A stretch of DNA of 64,000 nt from Hymenopellis radicata (taxonomy: Eukaryota > Basidiomycota > Agaricomycetes > Agaricales > Physalacriaceae). The notes under the pieces were generated by a model. That model searched no databases and was not told the DNA's origin. It saw only the letters and a program-made list of their open reading frames with translations. The stretch covers positions 1-64,000 of the forward strand of contig JADNRX010000144.1 of the NCBI GenBank assembly GCA_015501595.1, in the 5' to 3' direction. Both the position numbers and the translations under genes were made by a program. Of the stretch, positions 55,818 to 64,000 are shown piece after piece. Position 1 is the first letter of the stretch, and each line of letters begins with the position of its first letter.

Positions 55818-55881
55818 TACAGTAGACAAGGCTCCATAATGCCACTTCTTTCCGCTATCTTCTTTCTTTCTCCAGCCCTCT

Positions 55882-57159
55882 ATGAGACCAACGCTACCTG
55901 TAGAACTCTGGTTGGAGATTTGCCGTTACGTGAGTGCCGTTAATCTAACATTTCAACCGCTCTGAAAAGCTCCAGTGCGACACTCAAGCTCTCAAGAATC
56001 TCCGGCTTGTTAACCGGCGGTGGACGGCGGTGAACAAGTGTGCAGAAGCCCGCCTATTCTCTATACTCGCCGTTCATCTGGGCTTTATGTACCACGACGA
56101 TCAATATTCTTTGCCTATCAGAACCGGGGCAATTGCCTTCCTACAGGCCATCACCCAGAGCGAAACAAATCTGGGCGGCCACGTCCGGTTCTTGAGCATT
56201 ACATCTGCGTGCGAGAAGTCGTTGCCCTCGATTACAGGAACATAGGAAAGCGCGCGTACACACGCTTCATCAGCTTTCGGGCGTTTTGAGAAAGGACGGA
56301 GGACTCACTTCCGTAGCTGACTTCAGGCTAGTTTTGTTTTTAAGCATATCGAATGAACGTGCTAACTCTTCCTTCAGGCTATCCATTGGTCGGCACTCAC
56401 CGCACTTCCCCGACATCGCCGAATGTATCAAGGACGTCCTCAATGCTGCCACCCAGAAATCGACTATCAAGCATCTGAGCGTGTTGATTGAAACATTTGA
56501 ACACGTCGACGTCTGGATGGCACTTTCCGATCTCAAAAATTTAACTAGCCTCCATTTATCTGGTACTATCAACTACAAGATCATCAAATCACTTTTATCT
56601 CAGCACCCCTTGCCTGTACTTCCCTCTCTGAAGGAGCTCGTCCTAACCCGAGTCGGTGTCGATGTATGCGAGGAGCTCTTGTCGACCTTCAAAGACAAGG
56701 ACATATATCTCACTAAGCTGAAGGTCTCCGCCAGTATCGCTCCTTTTTCTCAAGTTCTTCTTGACTACCTGACGGCGTATAGCGGACTGGAAGAGCTCAT
56801 CATGTCGGGGGTCCATACGAAAGACACCACCTTGGCCGCGCGAGTTTGGGGTGAGGTCCTGGAGAAGCATCAGGACACACTGCAAACATTGAGTATCGTA
56901 CCACTGTTGAAGGTGCCGAATACTTACAGGCATTGGTGCATTAACCTCGAGGCGCTGAAGAGGTGCAGAAAGTTGAGGAGGGTGGATATCGCGGTGGATA
57001 CGAGTGACGCAAATGCAAAGGTACGTGTTTATCCTGGGTGCTTTATCATGCTGACTGTACATTTAGGCGGAGGTCGAGAAGGCACTTCGTGATCGAGTTG
57101 TTTTCCCGGAGCTGAGTTGGGAAAATGTTAGAATCCAGCCTATGGCGTGTCACTCGTGA
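55882..57159 (+). CDS. F-box/LRR protein, expanded subfamily, member 5 (one frameshift)
   Basis: Start at 55882: MRPTLPVELWLEICRY, intron GTGAGT..AAAAG, then LQCDTQALKNLRLVNRRWTA and GGHVRFLSITSACEKSL. The frame changes at a CCC near 56225 (one C fewer gives RLQEHRKARVHTLHQLSGVL). An intron near 56325 follows. The LRR exon reads IKHLSVLIET, LKNLTSLHLSGTINYKII, LKELVLTRVGVD, LDYLTAYSGLEELIMSGV, LQTLSIVPLLKVPNTYRHW and LKRCRKLRRVDIAVDTSDA. The last exon after GTACGT..TTTAG ends FPELSWENVRIQPMACHS. It is a paralogue of the 19.4, 30.6 and 34.4 kb genes. Probable SCF adaptor; target unknown. Confidence 0.7.
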
Positions 57160-57344
57160 ATACTCAGAGTAAACGATGTACGTACTCGGGATGATTTCTG
57201 AATGAAAGTTGTTGTGCATTGGGTGCTTTTGGCAGATGAGACGTACGCTAAGAGGTACGCGTCTATCTTTCAGGACACAGGAGGAATCACAGGCGAGAGT
57301 CTGTGGTTGATTCAACAAACCGAGCGCGGGACGATTCACGAAGT

Positions 57345-57635
57345 GCATAGGTCAGATCACCGCCTCAGAATTCGCTCGTAGGAACGGAGCAATGTTGCGT
57401 TCCATATCACGCATGCCCTCGTGAGTCGCCAGCTCCCTCACAGGAGAGGGATCCGAGTCGACGAAGAGGGATTGATGACAGCGCCTTTTCCGTTCCACAA
57501 TGATGCCCCCACAGCTTTCCACACATGACGAGTGTACAGTGGGGAGGTGGAACGCCAACATAAAAGGTGCTATGAATCGCCTTGTATCGTTTCCGAGCTT
57601 AAATTGGCAGGCGGCGCTTGTTAGACGTGAGTTAT
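57345..57635 (-). repeat. Conserved small-ORF block, copy 5
   Basis: Minus frame 57561-57352 reads MLAFHLPTVHSSCVESCG, then VERKRRCHQSL and ELATHEGMRDMERNIAPFLR. Here it follows an F-box gene tail to tail, so it is separated from its usual downstream partner. Confidence 0.55.
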
Positions 57636-58024
57636 ATTCGAATCACTACGGAAAGTCGAAAGCGTAGAGTCTAGGAAGGCTGCTGGTCCAGATCAAATCG
57701 GTCGGAGGGTTATTCAACATCAGAACAACGGGCATGATGAGAGGGGAAAGGATGCTGCCGACGACTTGTGCACGGACCAGGCAGGTTTTGGTGACGTAGT
57801 CTGCTGAAAAAGCCAAAATTTGCCTGCCGCGAAATGGATATGTAGCTGGATGCCGCGTCCGGCCGTGTGGTCTCTCTATTCGGCGCTCTACCACATCAAG
57901 CGCCCTGTTGCTCGGTACTTTGGCAGCGCCATTTCCCGCCGACCCGCAATCATGCCCCCTCGTCTTCGTCGGGAACGCCCACCACGCGGCACAGGTGGTG
58001 GTGGCGGAAGGATAGCCTTCGTCT
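57636..58024. other. Intergenic region
   Basis: No supported gene; borders duplication copy B. Confidence 0.4.
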
Positions 58025-58508
58025 ATGACTCATCGCCATCGGAACGACTCTCATTCCATTTCATCAGACCTCTCCCTCGTCTGTTGATTCTTACCGCTGG
58101 TTCCAGTACTCTAGGATCACACGACGGCTACTGTACCGTGTCCCACTCTCACCTCGCCGCTACTTGATAAGCCAGTATCAATTTAGCTTATGGATACTGA
58201 CCTGGTCCAACCCGAACTCCACTGGAACAAGTCAACAGGCTGGGTCACGGTACCGCGACAGAAGGCTTCCGATTTCTTGCGTGGCCCTCCCATGACTTTT
58301 AGCGAACGAACTCATACCCAGAAGCGACAAGTACGCATCTTGTTACTATGACTATATTGGAACCCGCCTACGCTATATTCAGCGGTCCTCCGAGTCGTAA
58401 TTTCATTAAGAAGCAGGGCGTACCACCCAACCTCGGGACCTGGCCCGACCCCAGCAGGCACGAACAAAACGACATCCGTCATCATGCACGCGGATTGGGA
58501 TTGGGCGA

Positions 58509-58516
58509 GTGTAAAA
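58509..58516 (+). promoter_or_regulatory. Mutated TATA box of GH16 copy B
   Basis: TGTAAAAA in place of copy A's TATAAAAA, at the same distance (about 64 bp) from the ATG. Confidence 0.55.
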
Positions 58517-58572
58517 AGGTTTCCGCGTGTCCGGCTAGTAAACGCCGCACATCCTGGCTTCTTACCGCCATC

Positions 58573-60114
58573 ATGACTCGGGCACATCTGCCAGTTCTGC
58601 TCGCCCTCCTGGACATATCCTACGCGCTTCACGCACCCGTCCGCGAATACGCCGGAAAAAGCTTCTTCGATGGGTGGGACTTTCCTGGGACCATAGATAA
58701 TACCACTTGGGGTATGTCCAATTCGTACCCTTCGATCGGAACTCACTGTCAACTATTCGTATATAGGGAACGTAACATTTGTGGACCACGCAACTGCGAC
58801 ATCGGATCAGCTCGCTTTCGTGAATACTGCCGGGAACGCAGTTCTGCGCGTAGACAATGTCAGCGTAGTGTATACCAACGCACTAGGGTTGGCATATCGT
58901 AATTCTGTGAGTCGTGTTCACGCGAAGTAGAGGAGAAGGGTCGGGTTACTAAGGTCCTCATTATAGGTCAAAATCAAAACACAAGACGTGTACCCTCTTG
59001 GAAGTTTGATCACCGCTGACATTGCACACATGCCCTTTGGCTGTTCGGTATGTCGTGACGTTTACTTTCTGGCGCGACGTATGTCCTCACCACCGACTAG
59101 GTCTGGCCCTCCTTCTGGACTTTAGGCGGTACCGACGACGAATGGCCCATGTATGGCGAGATCGACATAATCGAAGGAGTAAACCAAATGACAAGCAACC
59201 AAATGGCGCTACACACCAACATTTCGACCTGCGTGCAGTCCGCTGATGCTAAGCAGCTTGGCAGTACGGTGAACGCCGGGTGCGCAGACGAGGCCGGCAC
59301 AGTGGGATGTCGCGTCACCGAGACGAAGCCCGACAGCTTCGGCGCTGGATTCAATCAGGCTGGGGGCGGCGTCTTCGCGCTGCAGTTTGATGTATCGGGG
59401 GCATTCATATGGCTCTGGAGTGTAAGCTGCACCCGCACTAATAGCGCTCTGACGGTTCGCTGATGGACTAGACAGCGCGCGAACATACCAGCTTCTATCA
59501 CAGACGCCACATCGACGTCCACGATGGACACGGCGGACTGGGGCCTCCCTTCTGCTTCGTACCCGGCGACAGGCTGTAACCTCGAGGCGATCTTTAAACC
59601 CCAGAAGCTAATCCTAGATATCACCCTTTGTGGTAACTGGTTCGTGTCTAACCCTTCGGCCGTCACAGTCCTTTATAACACTTCTTAGGGCCGGCGTACC
59701 TTCCTTGTTACTATGTTACTATATTGGAACCCGCCTACGCTAATTGAATAGCTAAGGATCAGCTCATCATGTACGGGCGAATGTGTAACTCGTCTCCTTG
59801 CTTCTAGGATTCGCTTTTAATCCGTTGTATAGGTCCCAGATTGGGTGCTGGGTGCCGGCAGCGGCAAGTACGACGATGCGTTCTTCGAGATCGCCTATGT
59901 CAGGACGTACACTGCTTCCAACGCGACCTCTACTGCCTCAAGCGGAAAGACAGCGACAGCGACAGAGACCTCCTCGGGCACGTTAACGAGGACATCGTTG
60001 ACTGCTTCTGGGTCTTCCTCTTCCGATACAAACGCTTCTCCTCCGGCTTCGTCTAGTTCCAGGACTCTATTATTCCTCACTGTATTCGCATTGATTGTTT
60101 TCTCTATGCTGTGA
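58573..60114 (+). pseudogene. GH16 endo-beta-1,3(4)-glucanase, copy B, disrupted
   Basis: Paralogue of 8596-10085 with the same exons, signal peptide, EIDIIEG catalytic motif (near 59158) and GPI-type tail (SSRTLLFLTVFALIVFSML). The exon following the CGNW junction contains an extra stretch (59708-59758) that brings a stop (..RLR, TAA) and shifts the frame by two. The next donor is GTAACT instead of GTAAGT. The TATA box is mutated. The catalytic domain upstream of the insertion is intact, so a truncated secreted protein without the GPI tail could still be made. If so it would be released rather than wall-anchored; this is inference. Confidence 0.75.
59708..59758 (+). repeat. Small insertion in GH16 copy B, related to one at 58344
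   Basis: Contains CTATATTGGAACCCGCCTAC then GCTAA; the same string (to CGCTA) stands at 58351-58374 upstream of the gene. Copy A has neither insertion. Confidence 0.75.
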
Positions 60115-60629
60115 TACGATACCACGCTCCATTATTGTGATATTCGGACTATCTGTTATTTCTAGTGTATGTATGATACCCTGGACGAGCTACGTATGCG
60201 TACTATTCTACGCCACTGTCAACGCACCGCCGATCATTGATAGAATTCTGTCAATGCGTGTGAGGCCACCAGTTTGACTCGCCGGCGTAAAAAGTACAAA
60301 CACCGCTCAGTCGGAGACTGTAACTAAGTGATGAATTGACATTCTGCAACGCCACATCAGCGAGGTGTGTCAGACACCAGACCTGTCAGCCAGACTGCTA
60401 TGAAGAAGAACATCTCATTGTCAAGGTGCTTGAGCCTGGCGAACAATGCCGTTGGCATCTAATGCGCCAGAGACCGGGAGATGATTGATATGTTTCAGAA
60501 AGTGGCATACCTTTCTCATTGGAGGATGCGCAGTAATGGTCTAACGAGGATAAACCACGATGAGCAACAGCTCCCTTCAGCCGAAGGTTTGCTGAAGAAG
60601 GACAGTGGAAAACTAAATAAGCATTCAAG
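60115..60629. other. Convergent spacer between GH16 and kinase, copy B
   Basis: The first 365 bp match copy A; 60480-60620 is unique to copy B. No gene seen. Confidence 0.5.
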
Positions 60630-62760
60630 TTAGGTAGAGGTTGAATACGAGAGATCATCCTCGCCAATAATAGGCGCTCGTTCGACATAGTCTCCGTCAA
60701 TGAACTTATCTAGACGCTCCTTCTCCGCAATGTAATCGGTGCTCTTCGCGCGAAGACTTCCTCTATCGAAATCAGTAAACCTTAGCCGCCCAGATTGATC
60801 CTCCATGATGTTGTACGCGCGCACATCACGGTGAAGTACTCCGGCGGCGTGAATGCTGCTTAAGATGGCTCTCAGCTCCTCCCTGCGTTCGAGTACGATC
60901 AGTCCGCTGCGCAAAGTTCGAATGTATTAAGACCTACTGTTCTTTAGGTGAGAGGTAAACTTTACGCTCGCTGTCCATTCGATCCGCAATAGGATTTCCA
61001 GCGTCAGATAGCATGATCGCGTACACGTCGGCAGCCGTGTTTTCTCGGACACCAAGAAGAGACGGTATGCCAGAGACACCTGCCTTTTCCAAGTGCCGAT
61101 ATATGTGGACCTCGTGTCTCAGGCGTCGAATGCTTTCCTCCCCTGAAGCAACCTTGAGGATGAACGAAGGATAACCTGCCTCAGGATCTTCCAGGCAAAG
61201 GTCCGGGTCAATGGTGACACGAAACACAGAGCCTACAGCTCCAGCGCCGAGGCTTTTATCGGCAACGATGCTGATATACTCGCGAGGCTCATAGCGTCGT
61301 TTCTTGACGGCTCCGGGGAGAATAGAAGAAGAGGAGCTGGAGAGTCGAAGTGGTCGTATCGAAAGAAGACTGCTACGAGAGGAAATGACCCGATCGTATG
61401 GGTCAAGTCCTGATAAAATCGGTGAGCTTTGACAAGAACAGCTAACGAATAGTGGTCTTACTTTAATGCTAGATTCAGTGCGGGCTTCGGAAATCTTCCG
61501 CTTTTTAGGTCGCCGTCCGTGCGCAGGCAACGTCGCTTTCCTCTTGCCCAGTACATCGTTCTCGAGTAGGGGCAACCTCTGAAGAGCGTCAAAGGTTACA
61601 GCAATATCCAACGCCAACAGCAGTCCACCGTAAGATGGCTCTTTGCACGAACGGATGTCAATCATATCCGACAAGAATAATGTTTGACTTTCCCGGTGAC
61701 GAACACCAATCCTGACAAAGTTCCCGCAATCAAAAACGATTGTCGACGCGTCGACTTTGACGGCGGTGACCCAGGCCTGCATGCTGAATGAGAAAATTCG
61801 TTTAGAATCAATGAGATTAAATGACCTTTTGTACATAATCCTCGCATTTGGGGTATATGCCCCATCTCTGTCGTCCGCCGTGTCGATGGGGCCTACATCT
61901 TTTGGGCGCGCAGTGGTTCTAGGACGTCCACGGCGGCTTCGTCGCGGTCCCACTACAATTGGGAGTGTCCATAGAGTTGTCGAGGCATCGAGAGGCTGTG
62001 GACGAGGAACGGGAAGGGCATCGTTTGAATACCGCGAATGAAGCTGCCACGGAAAGGTTTCCATGGTCGCGAGGCCTGACATGGCTTCCATGAGCGGCAG
62101 GCCATCGGTGCAGAACACCATGCAAGAGTTCAGCTGGTGGAAGTTCTTCAAAAGACGCTTAATAGTAGCCCGGTTCTTTGGGTTAAAACGCTCAAGCTCC
62201 TCTGCGGAAGGAGGAAACACCCCAAAAGCAAGGTTCTGAGAAGCGAATTCCTCTTTTATGAGGGTGGCTCTGAGATGAGCGGCGGGATCCATCCAATGGA
62301 GCACCGTGAACAGTTTCGGCTGGGAGTTGTGAATGAGTACTTTCGATGCGACCTGTGTGGGTGCCATCCCTACGCCGGATGTTCGACGAAAGATAATGCC
62401 AGGTGCGTCGGGGCCCCTTCGCAGAAGATCATCGGACTCCGTGTAAAAGTAAAACTGCGCATCATCTAGGGCGTCAAGTTGTTCCGCGAAGGAATCTAAA
62501 GCACGGTAGAGGTCGACCTCCAAGGAAGGAAGGATTTTCACGCGCTTTAGAACCAAGTTTGTGGAAAGATGACAGTCCAGAAAGTGCAGAGGTGGCGATG
62601 GCATTGGAGGGGAGAGTGTTTCGTTCGTCTCTATAGAAGGAGGATTGTAATCAAAGAGCTTCTGCCGTTCAGTGGGTAAAGGATCTGCTGGGGGTATGTC
62701 CTCGGGCTCCGCAGGAGGGTTTGTCTCCAAGGCTGGATTCCATAGTGTCGGGGCGGGCAT
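60630..62760 (-). CDS. Basidiomycete protein kinase-like protein, copy B, two introns apparently turned into coding sequence
   Basis: Paralogue of 11019-13154. One open frame of 608 codons runs from 62760 to 60934, then a 55-nt intron (GTAGGT..CGCAG) leads to the last exon (EELRAILSSIHAAGVLHRDV to DDLSYSTST, stop at 60630). Kinase motifs: LGAGAVGSVF, FILKVASGE, HRDVRAYNIM, FTDFDRGS (DFD). Where copy A has introns of 44 and 35 nt, copy B is read through. The first intron is now 49 nt with a weak donor (GTCATT), and one base is missing just upstream. The second is still 35 nt but is balanced by two single-base deletions downstream. The N-terminal region is of unknown function. This is the more intact of the two copies as written. 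Confidence 0.75.
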
Positions 62761-62890
62761 TCGTTCGACGCGGCAAGGACGAGACGCTCTGCACGGAAAG
62801 AAAGAAAACCAACATGATCACGTTTGATCGCGTACCGCACACGGATCCGGGTACGTGATGGCAATTCCAAACGGAACCACAAGATTGGTC

Positions 62891-62919
62891 AGCCCCAACT
62901 CATACTCATACTCATACTC
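62891..62919 (-). repeat. Inverted copy of the 37.9-kb GAGTAT repeat
   Basis: AGCCCCAACTCATACTCATA and the following CTCATACTC are the exact complement of 37895-37923. Copy A of the duplication lacks this insertion. Confidence 0.75.
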
Positions 62920-62965
62920 AGCAGCCTCAGGGATGTTGTCTTCCTATCTCTTCATTTTGCCGCCA

Positions 62966-63519
62966 TTTCATACGCATTACGACGTCCTGTCACTACTTAT
63001 TTTCATGACCACCAGCCAGATGAGTTTCGGGTCTGGCCTCTTCTTCCTCCTGACAGCGTCATTGGATGAGACTTCATCACTTCATCATTGTTGCTAGTTG
63101 GGTAGGTGCCTAGGCTTCATAGTGGGCGCCAGGGTGCCCGGTGTAGCCTCCCGAGCATCATTTACTCGAGCTATGGTTCACACTTCGGTTGAGTAACTTC
63201 CCATATATCGTCGGCGTTCGCCGCTAATTGTTTGGCTGCATTCGAGCTCCCAGTCTACAGATCGCAGTCACGCTACGAGCCTGAATTCTATTTCATTCCA
63301 TCAGATAGATTCCATGCGTTAGACATGCTACCCACAGCCTCCTCAGTGATTGCCGCCTAGTATGTTTATTGTCATTCTGGATGTTTGTGTGTCCAACGAC
63401 GCAAATGGAACAATAACGGCCTCCCCCAAACAATAAGCTGTTGTTCCTCTTCCGGTCTCGGACCTCTATAATAACTCGCACTGTCGGAAGAATCTCTAAC
63501 CTTTCTTTCCCGTCTCGCC
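62966..63519. other. Intergenic region
   Basis: No gene is supported. A TATA-like CTATAATAA at about 63466 lies 54 bp before the next start codon. Confidence 0.4.
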
Positions 63520-64000
63520 ATGAATCCGCCTAATGTCACAGAGACCATGGCTAAGGCTCTGAACACCCCGTTACCGAGTTACCATTCCTCTCACGACTCC
63601 GCAGCTGCGACGTCTGTGGCGATGGCATCTTTGAAGAAGCCAACTTCGCCAGAGATCGTGACTGGCTCCAAGCGAATGTTTGAGACGACCGAGGAGGCCA
63701 CTCAGCCCCAGTATCGCATTCATAAACTTTTCCGAGGTGAGGCTGTCTCTACTCCTTTCTGTGCTTATCGTCTGAAAACACTGGCAGGGAGCTCGGAGAA
63801 GGTCAAGAATGCGGTGGCTGTAATCCTTTCAGGCGCCACAGACCTGCATGAAGCCATGCATTTAGCGCCAAAGTTGAATCTTCTACGACTCCAATCCATG
63901 TCGAACCTGCCTATTGCGGTTGTTGAACCGGTGTGGAGCTCCACGAATCTGAATTGCCCAATCTCTTCGCCGTTCACGGAGGATATCCTGGGACGCAAGA
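63520..64000 (+). CDS. Hypothetical protein, 5' end only
   Basis: Start at 63520 (MNPPNVTETMAKALNTPLPS). Exon 1 ends QPQYRIHKLFR, followed by a 51-nt intron (GTGAGG..GGCAG, about 63737-63787). Exon 2 reads GSSEKVKNAVAVILSGATDL, HEAMHLAPKLNLLRLQSMSN and ILGRK at the window edge. It is in frame throughout, with no domain recognised. The gene continues beyond the window. Confidence 0.55.
   Translation, partial: MNPPNVTETMAKALNTPLPSYHSSHDSAAATSVAMASLKKPTSPEIVTGSKRMFETTEEATQPQYRIHKLFRGEAVSTPFCAYRLKTLAGSSEKVKNAVAVILSGATDLHEAMHLAPKLNLLRLQSMSNLPIAVVEPVWSSTNLNCPISSPFTEDILGRK

Larger units (their letters stand above)
58025..62965 (+). repeat. Segmental duplication, copy B (GH16 + kinase)
   Basis: Same content and orientation as 8020-13320, about 50 kb away. 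Insertions specific to copy B: 28 bp near 58344, 50 bp net near 59708, and about 37 bp near 62884. Confidence 0.9.

Overview
The window looks like nuclear DNA of an Agaricomycete (mushroom-forming basidiomycete). Genes are dense and split by many introns of about 45-60 nt. Base composition is balanced. Several families are typical of the group: F-box/leucine-rich proteins in many copies, a FunK1-type fungal kinase, a GPI-anchored GH16 glucanase, a MYND protein, and a KDZ-associated (CxC5/CxC6) transposon protein. No cytoplasmic, bacterial or viral signature was seen. Many otherwise well-preserved genes carry single-base frameshifts at short homopolymers, so the assembly may hold uncorrected indels. 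Those genes are described as probably real but broken in this sequence.

Layout: 1-1.15 kb F-box gene running off the left edge (-). 2.75-3.44 kb DUF6699-like gene (+). 3.99-5.95 kb cytochrome P450 (-). 8.0-13.3 kb copy A of a segmental duplication: GH16 glucanase (+) and an unusual protein kinase (-). 14.05-16.13 kb S28 serine peptidase (+). 16.2 kb MITE. 16.9-18.4 kb F-box (-). 19.4-20.65 kb F-box (+). 21.2 kb small hypothetical gene. 22.4 kb tRNA-Arg with an intron. 22.8-23.9 kb Cys-cluster protein (-). 24.7-29.8 kb two TIR-bounded elements and a second MITE. 30.6-36.6 kb tandem pair of F-box genes (-). 36.6-37.8 kb MYND zinc-finger gene (+). 39.7-40.35 kb hypothetical gene. 41-46 kb FunK1 kinase (-) split by a 2.5 kb Pack-MULE-like element carrying GH35 beta-galactosidase and phospholipase D fragments. 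46.4-47.1 kb gene and F-box fragments. 47.7-54.4 kb nested insertion holding a KDZ-type transposon. 55.9-57.2 kb F-box (+). 58.0-63.0 kb copy B of the GH16-kinase duplication. 63.5 kb onward a new gene running off the right edge.

Two themes tie the window together. First, one F-box subfamily has spread with its promoter. Five copies share a block with TGACGTG, a heat-shock-element-like motif and a TATA box, and a conserved small reading frame lies next to most copies. Second, the region is reshaped by transposons and duplication. The GH16-kinase pair was copied about 50 kb away. Copy B then lost its TATA box, gained small insertions, and apparently turned two introns of the kinase into coding sequence. 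An intact paralogous block at 32.8 kb acts as an 'empty site' that defines the exact ends and target duplication of the 47.7-54.4 kb insertion.
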